From: Gentiana macrophylla
Taxonomy: Eukaryota > Streptophyta > Magnoliopsida > Gentianales > Gentianaceae
Assembly (NCBI GenBank): GCA_026214975.1
Contig: CM047807.1
Location: 71,155,824 to 71,219,823 of the forward strand
Direction of reading: 5' to 3'
DNA: 64,000 nucleotides
Shown piece by piece: positions 1 to 11,400 of this stretch. The notes below the pieces were generated by a model, which saw nothing but the letters and a program-made list of their open reading frames with translations, was not told the DNA's origin and did not search any database. Position numbers and translations under genes: made by a program. Numbering within the stretch: position 1 is the first letter of the stretch; each line of letters starts with the position of its first letter.

Positions 1-180
1 ACTTCTCATCATAAATCTTCGCCTTCCGGGTTCTCAAGACACCCTAGTCCTGCATCCATATGAAACAACAAACAAGCGTGTAACCCCGCAAACTACGGGT
101 GCTCGGGAAAGCAGTATAAAATGCTAAAATAAGGCCGAGTTTACGGAAAACCGACCGGTCACTCGCCGTGCAACAAAACT

Positions 181-947
181 TCATTTCATACTCAAAACAG
201 GGTCTAAACTTACCCGAAACATGCCAGAAATGTGATAATCATGGGTTAAACTGCACAGAAATTTACAGTAAAGTTGGTTCCTATCACCCCATACATCAAA
301 GACTTCACATTCTAGGATGGGTTTCAATGGCATGTCGAAACGCCTTGTTAAAGTTCGGTTCTTTGACACCTATCACAAGCTTTCTGAAAGCTACGTATCT
401 TTGAAGATCGTGGGCCAATAGAAACCGGATTGGAAGATCTTAGCTTGATTTTCCAAGGACCAAAGTGACCTCCAGTGGGTCCACTTTGTGGCCTTTGCTC
501 AATAATATCCTTGTTGCTCAGATTACGGAACACATCTTCTCAAACCAAACCATCTTTACCAATCTTGAAGAGGTAAGGTTCATCCCAAACGAATGTTTTC
601 ATATCCGAGAAGAATTTCTTCTTCTCCTGATAAGACAATTCTGGATCTAGATACTGGGAATGTAAGAAGTTGACGATAGAAGCATACCAAGGATTTTTAG
701 GAGTGCACTTGTCTAGATGCATAACATTTTGGAGAGGAAGGTAAAGGTCTATCCCTTCAGGTTCTTCCTCTTCTTCATCCTTCATTCTAGACATATGATC
801 ATCTACTTTGTTTCCACCTTCCTTACCAATCAAGAGATCAGCCTCCCGACCTCCACTAAATTCTTTATTTCTCAGGGGATCAGCCACCTGAGTATTCTCA
901 TCCAGAACAGGGAAACCACTAAGTTGAGTGTCGGACCTTACATTCAT
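181..947 (-). pseudogene. gypsy pol remnant: RNase H-integrase linker and integrase zinc-binding domain
   Basis: Reading 947 to 540 gives the stretch that normally links RNase H to integrase in Athila-type polyproteins: a DHMSRM motif, PWYASIVNFL, then the F..D...F.WDEPYLFK block just before the integrase zinc finger. The next frame (533-348) holds the zinc-binding end, including SGPTGGHFG and CDRCQR. Another frame (369-181) holds the start of the core with an FDVWGD motif, where intact relatives read FDVWGIDF. At least two frame changes separate these pieces, so this is a dead integrase. The catalytic core is not recoverable here. The plus-strand ORFs over this interval are shadows. Confidence 0.8.
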
Positions 948-1147
948 AGCACTAGCCTCTTCTCCACCATTGTATGTGGATGCAGAGTTAGATTGAAGTG
1001 GATTCTCATAACTTGCATCATAATTGCTATTAGTATTCCATTGGTGGGGTGAATTACCTCCACTTGCAGACCGAGCCTCATAATGGTTTCCACCACAATA
1101 CTGAACATCTCACTTGAGCGTTGTTAAATCCATGTCCGTAAGAATTC

Positions 1148-1870
1148 TCATCGATTGAGGGTATACGAGCATCGGATCAAAAGAGATGAACTTGACACTT
1201 CTACTTTTGGGGGCCCTTTGAATTGAATGCCGGATCCTAAGTTCATGGCATTGTCCTCTTCTCTATCATAAGGAAGTGTGGGAGCTAGGACAATGCCTTG
1301 GTCTTGAGCCATTTGCCTGAGCCGTCTCTCAAGATTCTTGAGTGTCCTGTTTTGCTCCTCCAATTGAGCTTCAAGATCGTCCGATTGAGAGGGGCCTTGA
1401 TAGTTCTGAAAGTTCTGGGGGAAAGATTGGTTAGACTGACTTTGAAACATAGGATCGGGAATGTTCTGATTGAAGTTCGGGTTTTGATTGAAATTCGGGT
1501 TTTGATTGAAATTCCAATTCTGATTGAAACCTTGATTTGGAAAATTGTTGTGGCCAGAGAACTGATTATTAAATCTCTGATATTGCTGGCCACTAAAAGC
1601 ATTTACTTCAGCGTTCTGTCCATTCATGGGATAGAAACGTGCAGTGTGTCCCACGTTGTCACAATTCTGACATGTGACTAGATTAAAATTTCCCTGATTC
1701 TGGAAAGAATTGACTCGATACGTAGGAAGGGAAAGAAATTGACACCGCCAGCGGCATGGCGGTCGACAACATCTTCCACGAGCGAACTTGTGAGTTCGTG
1801 GAAAAGACGGGGTCGATTCATAGGATTAGCGACATTTGAAGAAGCGCCATCTGCATTGTTCAAAGATGGC
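1148..1870 (-). pseudogene. gypsy gag remnant with Asn/Phe/Gln-rich repeats and degenerate zinc knuckle
   Basis: The main frame (1654-1148) encodes a gag C-terminus. It follows a zinc knuckle CQNCDNVGHTARFY in which the last Cys is Tyr, then a low-complexity tract of NQNPNFNQN-type repeats and a short coiled-coil-like LEAQLEEQNRTLKNLERRL segment. This order is typical of Athila-type Gag. The upstream piece (1863-1678) looks like the gag N-terminal start but joins the zinc-knuckle region almost directly, so most of the capsid domain is deleted. The reading continues past the true gag end straight toward the RNase H linker. Confidence 0.75.
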
Positions 1871-2680
1871 GTTACGATCTTGCATAATCCCGATTGATGA
1901 CATTTTTTTGTTTTTGTTTTTTTATATTTATTTTTTAGAAAGATAACGAAGCAGTAAAAAGAAAGCGAAGAAAAAGAAATCTACCTACGAAAAATTTTAA
2001 AAAGCAGAAACGGAAAAAGGGAAAAAAAAACGTGTTGAAATCTTCTGAGCCCAAAATGGAAGGGAAAACAGTGGATTTTGACCTCGAAAACGGTGTCGAA
2101 CGGCCTCGAGCCAAAAGTTACGGCCAAAATACTAATTGGGGTCCTGCGCGCCAAACGGACACTCGAGCCAAAAGTTACGGCCAAAATACTAATGTGTGCT
2201 AAAACGATCCCTTTTATCCAAAAATTTGACCGTGAAAAACGTGGAGTCAGATAATTCAACCTCAGATGTCCCCGAATCAATGTAGAAACTAGAAAGGACA
2301 GAAACAAAAACCTATCTACGAAAAATTCATGATAAAAACAGAAAAATCAATAAAAACTAGTCAAGACGGGCGTCCAGATGACCGGACGGACGTCTGCCTA
2401 AAGGTTGAAGTGGACGGGCGTTTGGAAATCCAGACGCTTCGTCCGATAAGAGGGATAAAACAAAGCAGAGCTTTCGATTTCCAGACAGCCGGGCGTCTAC
2501 TAGTCAAGGCGCCCGTTTGAGTGCGAAAAAACGGAAAGCAGACCAGGCAAAGAAGCGAGAAAACTAAAGGGAGAAACGCTTAAACCTAGGAAATTGATAA
2601 CTATAAAAGTTAACTACGAACAGCCCTAATAACCTAAACTATAATCTACCTATGAAAAAGTTGTAACAAAAATAGAAAAA
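1871..2680 (-). other. gypsy 5' leader, non-coding
   Basis: Leader between PBS and gag of the minus-strand element. It contains A-rich tracts, two near-identical copies of a ~40 bp segment around 2105 and 2163 (gccaaaagttacggccaaaa), and a GC-rich block at about 2360-2520 with repeated GGGCGTC/GGACG words. The same words occur again in the LTR at about 3830-4010. No ORF in it looks real. Confidence 0.6.
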
Positions 2681-2705
2681 TTAATAATGAACTGGACAAC
2701 CGCAC

Positions 2706-2727
2706 CGATTCCCCGGCAACGGCGCCA
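2706..2727 (-). promoter_or_regulatory. second (displaced) PBS copy, tRNA-Asp type
   Basis: The minus strand reads tggcgccgttgccggggaat, complementary to the 3' end of plant tRNA-Asp(GUC) including CCA. It lies 105 bp from the LTR-proximal copy, so it is probably not used for priming. Confidence 0.8.
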
Positions 2728-2752
2728 AAAACTTGTTTTTGGTTTCGTTGAT

Positions 2753-2776
2753 GGGAATACTCACCACTATACTACC
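2753..2776 (-). other. tRNA-Asp 5'-half-like segment between the two PBS copies
   Basis: The minus strand carries gtagtatagtggtgagta followed by ttccc, matching the 5' half (acceptor remainder, D arm, start of anticodon arm) of plant tRNA-Asp from memory, then diverges. The 3' half is absent in this orientation, so it is not a tRNA gene. Chance or descent from an LTR segment containing gtagtatag is possible. Confidence 0.5.
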
Positions 2777-2809
2777 TTAGAAATATTAATAATGAACTTG
2801 ACAACCGCA

Positions 2810-2832
2810 CCGATTCCCCGGCAACGGCGCCA
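2810..2832 (-). promoter_or_regulatory. primer-binding site of the gypsy element, tRNA-Asp type
   Basis: Lies a few bases inside the 5' LTR end at 2839. On the minus strand it pairs with the tRNA-Asp 3' end, fixing element orientation as minus. Confidence 0.88.
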
Positions 2833-2838
2833 AAAACT

Positions 2839-4360
2839 TGTCACGGATTTTATCTAACAAAGCAAACAAGTAATAAAATTTATAAATCCGGTATTCCCCA
2901 AGTGTAGTGATCGTAGTATAGCGATTAATACCGGAGTCGGTCACAGGGAAACGGGGTTGTTTAATCTAGTTCTTATTAATTCTTCTAAAATTGTCACTAC
3001 TATTTATTACTAAACCTAAACTAAAACGGAAAATAAACTGGACAGAGGATTGTCAGTCCAAAGCCAGGAAAGATCGTTGCGAACAAAAATAACTCTAATC
3101 TATAAACTAAAAAGAAAATAAACTTCTAAGATAACAATGAAGAACAAGGCACAAAGATAATTTCAATTAATTCAACGAGGAACAAGCAATGATCCACCTA
3201 TCTCGCAACTCTCAATTTCTACCCTAGATCGTTTAGTGAAGATTTAATAAAGATGTGGTTCACCTATCAAAGGTATGAATTTCTACTCTCGTAGATAATT
3301 CGCCTATTAATCTTCCATCTTTTGATCTTAAAGATTAACGCTTCCATAACAAGGTGTAAGATTTCTCAATCTAGCAACCTAGAAATTCAACCTAATCAAC
3401 TCTCGTTATTTTTAGGTTAAAAGTCCAATCTTTACTACGGTGATCTAGGTCTAACAAAGATTCTCATCAACATTAAACATCAATAAGCAACAATCCATCG
3501 ATACAATTGCATAAAAACAAATTAAACATAATAAAGATGCAACTTAAATAAAAACTCACAAAACCATCCAAGATTCGAAATCAAAACGCTGCTGAGAATT
3601 GGCTTCATAGAGCTCGTTCTAGGCTTAGCCTTAGCTCATCGTTGGAATACAAATCATATGAATAAAAAGAAGATAAAAAGATGTTTATGATGGTGGGAAA
3701 ACGCAGCTAGGGCGCCCCCAAAGGGCCTGGGGTGGCCAGGGATCGAATTGTGGTGCTTAGGGTTGAAAATAGCGCGTCCTTATATAGATTTTTAGGTCGG
3801 TTTCGCTGAGGCGGTGCCGTGGACGACCATAGGGTCTGGACGCCAGTCCACTCTGCATAAAAACTTCGAGTCGGGCCGAGTCATGACCAGAGGCTCGTCC
3901 ACACAGCGTCCACTCCAGCGTCCAAACTTTCTGAATCAAAGATGTCATCCTGGACGCTCGTTCAGTTTCAGCAAACGCCCGTCCACTAGACGGGACCTGG
4001 ACGCCAGTCTAATATGATTGAATTTCGATTTCTTGATCTTTATCTCTTTTCTTCTTGTCAATTCCTTCATTATCTCTTTCATCATCAAATATTTCGACTC
4101 TTATCTCCTTTTGATCATCATTTGAGTATCAAGCACGCTTTTTATAACACATTAAAAACATCGCAAAATGTAATAATGTCCAAATAATCGTAAAAACATA
4201 ATTAAAGCACATAAATCAACATATTTTGCGATTAACTCTTTTTAAATATCATTTACTCAATAAATCCATTAAATACTCCTTTATTATGCAAATTAACACA
4301 AATACGAGGGAAATTATCATAGAATATAGCGTTATAAATCGTATAAATTCACCCTTAACA
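2839..4360 (-). repeat. 5' LTR of the gypsy element (1522 bp)
   Basis: On the minus strand the LTR starts TGTTAAGGGTG at 4360 and ends CCGTGACA at 2839, next to the PBS. It is related over its 3' third to the solo LTR at 44165-46302: both contain a ctatactacgatc..cacttgggg..accggattta block and end in aaaatccg.gaca. A TATA-like box lies near the middle. Confidence 0.88.
3779..3786 (-). promoter_or_regulatory. TATA box of the gypsy 5' LTR
   Basis: The minus strand reads ctatataagg inside the LTR, the best candidate Pol II promoter of this element. Confidence 0.55.
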
Positions 4361-5570
4361 GTTGATTATATTTTGGCTACAGGAGCCATCCCCTAAACTG
4401 GATCTAATTCGTGAACGGATAGAAGATCCCTATGCTTAATTACGAATCCTTCCGTGGACAGGATAGAACATCATATAACAAGCATACTATACCAAACTAG
4501 GGATGCCGATCTAAAATCGTCACCTCGTCTAGGCAACCACCGTGGACGGGTTGGCACACCTCCTAATGATCGGCTAACTAATGTCCTAGTAACATGACAA
4601 TTTTCACAATATATCATATTAATTTACTAGAACGATGTAACAAAATAGAAAGCACGACGTAGCCAAAGTCGTTCACAGAAAATTACTAGAATCTTGATGG
4701 CTAGATCTAACCATATAGACCGTGGTAGATCTAAACCGGTGACTCTAGAATTTGCTCATAAAACGCCTTTGTACGGCTTAGATCTACATGAATATGGGTT
4801 TGTTAATTAACTACATCACGAAATCAATACACAAACGACTACTCGATAACGAAATAAAATAGATCTACGAATAAAAGCGACATATTTGGATAGACATTAC
4901 CTCGTGAGCGGAGGGTCCTCCGATCCTTCAATGCAATCTCTAATCGATGAATCCATCGCCTCTGTGATGAAGAAACATAATATAAAATAAGGAGAACTAT
5001 ATTGATAAACTAAAAGTATTGTAATATTGTGTTTTTACAGGTGTGTCTATGGTCTATATGGCGTGTAATGCATGCCTTTATTTATAGGGTTCAAGCTAAT
5101 TAAGAGATATACTTCAAAATATCAAAACAAATAGAGATAACTCCGGCCGATCTCAAAAAAGATGACATCGCGCCCCTAGAATCGTCCCCCACAAAGTTGG
5201 CGCCACTCTTGGATTGGTTTGCCGGCTTTCGTCATGCCTTACTCGTCTTTTCGTGCTTATCCGATCTTTATCTTTAATGCATCCTGATTTTCTTGGATTT
5301 ATCTAGAGATTTAATTCTTCCATTTGTATTTATCATCCAAAAATTATCCAAATCTACAAAATAGATATTTATCTCAAAGTAAATCATATTTAAATAAAAA
5401 CGGATAAATACCAAATTATATCTTATAAATGGATAAATACCAAATTATATAATATAAATCACATAACATTAAATAATCCATATAAACATGTGATTTAATA
5501 TAAAATATATATTATTAATCTCGATTTAAGGTCAACGTTGATGACTCTTACGGGTATAATTTGACCGTCA
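4361..5570 (-). repeat. LTR fragment of an older retrotransposon, interrupted by the gypsy element
   Basis: No coding potential. The right edge reads, on the minus strand, TGACGGTCAAATTATACCCG, a plausible LTR start with TG at 5570. A TATA-like cctataaataaagg lies at about 5083-5092 (minus). The left edge is the insertion point of the gypsy element. Its other half, PBS and coding region are not visible, so the family is unknown. Confidence 0.5.
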
Positions 5571-5588
5571 TCAGTCATACATCTGACA

Positions 5589-5937
5589 CCATGTGTCAGC
5601 ACACCAGAGCATAATGGTCTTGTTGAAAGGAAACGTCAGCATCTGCTGAAAATTGCCAGGAGTTTGAGGTTCTAGAAAAATTTACCCATTGAGTATTGGG
5701 GTTTTTGCGTTTTACATGCTGTAAAATTAATTAATGCCACACCTACACCACTGCTGAAGGAAAGCACTCCACATGTGGTTCTTTTGGCACCAACTAGACT
5801 ATTCTGTGTTTAATGCTTTTGGATGCTTGGTATTTCTTGCACACTTCATAAGTACAGGACAAAATTTGATTCCAGATGTAGGACTCGTGTCTACCTTGGA
5901 AATTCAAACTTCTAAGGGTGCTATTCTTTTGGACATT
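5589..5937 (+). pseudogene. Ty1/copia integrase C-terminal fragment
   Basis: Translation gives the end of a copia integrase core: STPEHNGLVERK, containing the third catalytic acid (Glu of VERK), then IEYWGF, NATPTPLLKESTPH and KFDSRCRTRVYLGN, the usual order before the variable linker to RT. Two in-frame stops are visible and the flanking domains are absent. It is an orphan fragment, truncated at both ends, and unrelated to the other copia copies in the window. Confidence 0.8.
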
Positions 5938-6146
5938 ACCAACTGATAATGTTGAAATTATTACGGTGTTTTCAGCGGTGGTTTAGTGGTGAATATCTAG
6001 CTATGAAAAGTGTATGAAGTGGTGGTGCACGGTGGTGCTATGGATGTCCGGTGGTGGTGCAATTAAAAGTAGAGAGTAAGCAATTTGGCAGAGTTTTCAT
6101 TAGTTTTTGTATTACTGTGTATATGTAAAAGGGTTACATTGAGCCC

Positions 6147-6154
6147 TATTTATA
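6147..6154 (-). promoter_or_regulatory. TATA box in probable Tat 1 LTR
   Basis: The minus strand reads cccctataaataggg, a strong plant TATA context, directing transcription leftward. Confidence 0.5.
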
Positions 6155-6644
6155 GGGGAGCCACCGACTAAGGTCTGGAAAATTACAATTAAGGACATAC
6201 AAGTACAACTAGGTGCTGATAGAGCCAACGAGCCCGAAGTGTGGTCGGTAAGATGCGGACCCAATGACTTTGCCTTGCCTTGCCTCTTTGCCTTGCAAAA
6301 CTTGTAGTTGCTTCATCCTCTAAGTGTTGTGGGCTCTGGTTTCCAGCAGACCTGATAACCCGATGAGCTCGCAGGTGGGCCCACTAGCCCCTTTGGGTTT
6401 CTTATAGAGGCAAAGGCTTAGTAGTGGGGTCGAGGCCCTACGGGCCTAGGTTGGCTTGTTGTTCTGCAGACTGTAATGGCCTTATCTACTATTTTGGTAG
6501 CCGGACGGACCCGAATAGAAATCCACGGATGGTATTCCGGTTCAGGCATATCAATGGCCACCAACTCCGTGCCTTAAGCATTTTCTCGAAATGTTAGGTG
6601 GGGAGTAAAGTTTGCTCGCAGATCGATTGCCTTAGAGCACTGTG

Positions 6645-6885
6645 ATGGCTTTATATGGCGAATCACCCTAGCCTTTTGGTGGTCTAAAATGGCGAATAGC
6701 CTTGACCTTTTGACAACTTTATGTGGCGGATAGCCTTAGGCTTTAGGCGGTCTTAAATGGTGAATAGCCTTGACCTTTTGGTGGCTTTATGTGGTGAATA
6801 GTATTAGCCTTTTCGCGGTCTTAAATGGAATATAGCCTTCACATTTTGGTGGATTTACATGGCGAATTGCCTTAGCCTTAGGGAT
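6645..6885. repeat. 34-bp minisatellite, about 7 units
   Basis: Degenerate units of the form ggtggctttatgtggcgaat + agccttgaccttttg, alternating between 'ctttatgtgg' and 'tcttaaatgg' versions, so a 68 bp dimer is also visible. It lies within the probable LTR of Tat 1 and has no coding role. Confidence 0.85.
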
Positions 6886-7139
6886 CGCGCTATGAAGCGG
6901 ACGATCTCTAGGTGCCGTGCTATGAAGCGGACGGTCTTACGGTGCTACTCGAAGAGCCGTCTCGATAACGTAACTGATGTGATGGTTTATGTGAAACGCC
7001 GCTTGCTTTGATTGGCTGTGACGTTTCATTTATCGTGCCACTTCACGTCTGTTTCAAATTTCAAAATTTGGAAAAGGCCGCCCATCTTCCGACCGTTAGA
7101 TCTCATTGATCCTAACCGTTGGATCCCCTTGCCATTGCA

Positions 7140-7147
7140 TATATAAA
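7140..7147 (+). promoter_or_regulatory. TATA-like box ahead of antisense gene 1
   Basis: catatataaagggg on the plus strand, about 690 bp before the first plausible ATG of the antisense gene. The intervening 7163-7825 holds T-rich, intron-like sequence and no ORF of note. It could drive the convergent gene; this is inference only. Confidence 0.35.
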
Positions 7148-8073
7148 GGGGTTTACCCCAACAAGAGTGATGGGGGCAACGGCATTTCAACCGAAAGCAT
7201 CCTCCGAAATTCAATCATCATGCTGCTATTCATTTTTCATTCTTTTTTTTTATTCTTATTCATTATAGATGGTATGGATTATATTTATTTACATTTTTCT
7301 GTGTAATTTTCTGTGCAATATACTTTTCGTTACCCCAACCCACACACACTTTTGGCAATCGTGTTTTCCTAGCAAGAAAGAGTTCCGGTGTCACTAAGTT
7401 TTCCGGTTGATCCTTTTGAATATTCCGGCTACTTTTCCAGTTTCCGATCAAGCTCCCAATTAATTTCCAGGTTATTACCTTACTTTTCTTCCTGATTTTG
7501 GTCATTCTCTTTCATTTTTCCTTCACCGTAGTACGAAACTTGGGCTTATTCCCTTGTTGTTTGAGTCAATTAAATCAATACATGGACCTGAGCCATAAGA
7601 AATCTCTATACTTGTACTTTTCCTGGGTTCCTATTTTGCCCGAGTTGTTCTTCTTTTTGTAGTTCTAGTGTAGCATCTAGATGATTAGTGTGATATGTTG
7701 AACTGGAAAACAAGGGGCGAGGTGTCGAGATGAGTGGGTTTACTTATCATGGCCTGACTTCTCGTTGTCTCGGGTGACTAACGTTACACCTCGCCTTTGT
7801 TTTTTCAGAATGTCGGAGGATTACCATGAGTAGCGATATTTATAGGGTCCATGGGTATGACTCTGTTGGCACTAAAGAGCGAGCACATCCGGAGAAGAAA
7901 ACAGTGTCAGTGGTGATGAGGTTTTGGCTAACTTACCGCCGGCTCCAAAGAAAGGCAAGAAAAATGCACCGGCCCATGGGCCCAAGAAAAAGGCCGCGTC
8001 CTCGAAAGAATCTAAAGAACCGATTGACGACGACGATGAGCCAAAAAAGAGGAACAAAACCCCTAAGCTGAAC

Positions 8074-8434
8074 TGTTAGAGTTTTTGTAGAAGGTTGAAT
8101 GGAGAAGGCTAGGATGATGAGTGTGAGATGAAAAAGAATTGATAAGTTGGAGAGATTGGAGAAAGGGATTTTATTGTATTGATTGCTTGATTGCTTAGTT
8201 ACATGGTGGTGGTGCTATTTATAGCCCCCATTGGATAGTTCAAGTGTCTAATGGAGTTTTCTAGTTCTTTCTTACTTTTGAGTAATCACTACTAGAACCT
8301 ACATGCTTCTAGTAGCTTCCATTCTAGTGTAGCAATATTTATCTATACAACTAGAAGCTTCTACACTAGGAATGCATTTCTACAATCTAGATATTTCTTT
8401 TCTTTTTTCTAGAAATGTGTAGCACAATTTAACA
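8074..8434 (-). repeat. 3' LTR of Tork-like element
   Basis: Begins tgttagag and ends tttaaca on the plus strand, also valid as TG..CA in reverse. Contains a minus-strand TATA context gggctataaatagc at about 8214-8227. One difference from the other LTR (ctaatggag versus ctaatgtag). Confidence 0.95.
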
Positions 8435-11400
8435 CTCCTCCTTGGTACACATTTCAGTGACTCCAATCTTTTCTCGCAATAGCTCGAACTTGTCTCTTGG
8501 TAGTGATTTTGTGAATATGTCGGCCAACTGTTCTTCACTTCTTCAATGCATGACCTTTATTTCTTTATTGGCCACAGCTTCTCTGATAAAGTGGTACTTG
8601 ATTCTTATGTGCTTAGTCTTGTTGTGAAATACTGGGTTTTTCGCCATTGAAATTGCCGAATTGCTGTCACAGTAGATCAATGTTGCTTCATCGTGAGGCT
8701 CACCTATGTCCTCAAGTATCCATTTGAGCCATATAGCTTGGCATGTTGTCAATGCTGCTGCTACATATTCTGCTTCTGCTGTTGATAGTGCTATTGTGTC
8801 TTGCTTTTTTGTTGCCCAAGAGAATATTCCTGAGCCCAAAGTGAATGCATAGCCAGATGTGCTTTTATCATCTGATGATCCTGCCCAATCGCTATCAGTG
8901 TACCCAATCAATTTTGAATCAGGACTCGATCCATACCAGATGCCGTAATCCTTTGTACCTTGCAGATATCTTAGCACTCTTTTAGCTGCTCCGAAGTGAA
9001 CTTGACTTGGACATTGCATGAACCTTGAGAGATAACTTGTTGCAAACATAATGTCAGGTCTTGTAGTTGTTAGATAGAGTAAACTTCCAATGAGACGCGT
9101 GTAGACCGTACAATCGCCACTTGGCGTGCCATCTTCGCTCTTGAGTGCTTTGTTGTCAAGTGGAGTTGCAACACTCTTGCACCCTTTCATCTTGAATTTT
9201 CAAGAAGACTATCTCAGTATATTTCTTTTGGGAAATGAAAATCCCATTTTGTTTTTGGTTTACCTCGATTCCAAGGAAGTAGTGCATTAATCCCAAGTCC
9301 GTCATTTGAACGTCTTCATCATGTCTTGTCTAAAACTCTTGATCATGTCCTCATTGTTTCCTGTAAAGATGAGATCATCAACGTATAAGGAAACAATAAG
9401 TCTGTCATTTGTATCTCATGTCTTAATGTAAAATGTAGGCTCGCTTTTGCTCCTCCTGAAACCTTGCGTGATGAAGTAGTTATCAATTCTGCTATACCAA
9501 GCCCGTGGGGCTTGCTTGAGCCCGTATAAAGCTTTCTTTAACTTTAGTACTTTGTTTTCTTCTCCTTTCACGATAAATCCTTGAGGCTGCTCCACGTAAA
9601 TTTCTTCCTCAAGGTATCCATTGAGAAATGCTGATTTAACATCCAGTTGATGGATTTTCCATCCTTTTTGTGCAGAGAGGGCAATTAATGCACGTATCGT
9701 ATCCAATCGTGCAACAGGAGCAAATGTCTCGTTGTAATCCACTCCATACTGTTGAGAGTAGCCTTTGGCTACAAGCCTTGCTTTGTGTTTTTGGATTGAG
9801 CCATCAGGATTAAGCTTTGTTTTATAGACCCACTTAACACCGATAACCTCTTTGTCTGGAGATGGACTTACTAGCTCCCACGTTTCATTCTTGTTTATCT
9901 TCTTAATTTCTTCTTCCATTGCTTTTCTACAAACTTCTTCTTTGGAAGCTTCTTCATAACTTCCTGGTTCTATCAAGGTGAGATTGCATCTCTCATATAT
10001 CTCACTCAAGGATTTTTTTTTCCTTGGTGGTGTCTCTGGAGAAGAGCCTTCATCTTGTGATGTTTCTTCAATGATAGCGCGAGCTGGTGATTCTGGTTGA
10101 CGGTTGTCTTCTTCGTTGGTTCGTAGAAGTGGTGCCATATTAATAGTTTTCCTTTCAACTTCCTCTGTTTCCCAATTGAAGCTTGCTTCCTCGTCAAATT
10201 CAACGTCTCGACTGACAATAAGCTTTCTTGTTCTTATGCTATAGACACGGTAACCTTTTGATTGTGTACTATAGCCTAAGAAAATACCTTTCTCTGTCTT
10301 TTCATCCAGTTTGCTCCTTTTCTCTTTTGGAATGTGAACATAACAGATGGAGCCGAAGACTCTAAGATGCTTTGCCGATGGCTTTCGCCCACTCCAGGCT
10401 TCGAATGGTGTTTTGTCCTGAACGGCTTTGGTTGGACATCTATTTAGCAAGTAGACTGCAGTATGCACTGCCTCTGCCCAAAATGTTTTCGGAAGACCTT
10501 TCTCCATTAGCATAGCTCTTGCTGTCTCCATAACTGTTCTATTTTTACGTTCTGACACACCATTTTGTTCTGGAGCGTATCCAACTGTCAATTGATGCTC
10601 CACGCCTTCATCTTCACAGAACTTGTTGAATTCTTTAGATGTGTATTCTTTGCCTCGATCACTTCTTATGGTCTTCATGTAGTGACCACTTTGTTTCTCG
10701 ACATAGGCCTTATATTTCTTAAATATTTCATATACTTGCGATCTTTCACGCATAAAATAAACCCATGTCATCCTGGTAAAATCATCAATAAAGAGAATGA
10801 AGTACCTATTTTGTTCATGTGAAGGAGTGCGCATTGGGCCACAAACGTCCGTGTGCACCAATTCTAATGGTTCCTTCGCTCTCCAAGCTTTTCCGACAGG
10901 AAATGGTTGTCGATGTTGTTTCCCGAGCATGCATCCTTCACAAACACGATCGGGTGCCTTTATAGTCGGGAGATCTTTCATCATGTTCTTCTGATGTAGT
11001 ATTTTTAATCCATTGAAATTGAAGTGACCAAGCCTTCTGTGCCATAACCACGAGTCGTCAACTTGTGCCTTCATTGCGACATCTCTTGCATAACTCCATT
11101 GGATCGGAAAGCATCGTTTTTCCTTCATTTTTATTTTTGCAATTTGAAGGGATTTATCTTTTTTATCATATATTGTACAAGAATCTCCTTCAAAATGCAA
11201 CGAGTATCCTTTCTCCATCATTTGTCCGACGCTTAATAGATTTTGATCTATACTTGGTACCAAGAGCACCTCATTTATGTATCGCTTGCCCTTCTTTGTG
11301 TTAATGACAATAGTGCCTTTTCCAGTAGCCTCCATAAAGTCGCTGTTTCCTATCTTAATATTTGTCTTGAATTTTTCAAGACGGCAAAATATGGATTCAT

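Larger units (their letters stand above)
2681..2841 (-). repeat. 105-bp-offset tandem duplication carrying two primer-binding sites
   Basis: A ~56-60 bp block (LTR edge, PBS and a few downstream bases) occurs at 2681-2736 and again at 2786-2841 with one visible mismatch. The copy next to the LTR (2786-2841) is the one in the normal position. The spacer 2737-2785 holds a tRNA-Asp-like segment. Confidence 0.9.
1..4360 (-). mobile_element. Ty3/gypsy LTR retrotransposon (Athila/Tat-like), internally deleted, 3' end outside window
   Basis: Minus-strand element read from right to left: 5' LTR (2839-4360), tRNA-Asp-type PBS, long leader, gag remnant, then integrase remnant running off the left edge. 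Protease, reverse transcriptase and most of RNase H are missing between gag (ends about 1148) and the RNase H-integrase linker (starts about 947), so the copy cannot be autonomous. The PBS matching the 3' end of tRNA-Asp is common in Athila/Tat-type plant elements, but without RT the clade is tentative. It interrupts the LTR fragment to its right. Its own 3' LTR and left TSD lie outside the window; the base pairs beyond its 5' LTR are gttga at 4361-4365. Confidence 0.8.
5950..7162 (-). repeat. probable 3' LTR of Tat-like element 1 (right boundary uncertain)
   Basis: The left edge, read on the minus strand, ends TTTCAACA at 5950, similar in form to the Tat 2 LTR edge (ATCCAACA at 55587). A TATA box lies at 6147-6154. 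A candidate LTR start TGTTGGGGTAAACC is at 7162, but no convincing polypurine tract follows, so the right limit is a guess. No protein is encoded. Confidence 0.4.

Noticed and set aside
2753..2832. Possible tRNA-Asp gene
   Set aside because: 5'-half-like and 3'-end-like pieces lie on opposite strands and are separated; no complete cloverleaf can be formed.
6645..6885. CRISPR-like repeat array
   Set aside because: Units are contiguous and degenerate with no unique spacers; eukaryotic retroelement context.
7026..8071. Host gene first exon near 7.1-8.1 kb
   Set aside because: Reading continues into the gypsy-type antisense gene beyond the copia insertion; no independent plant gene domain.
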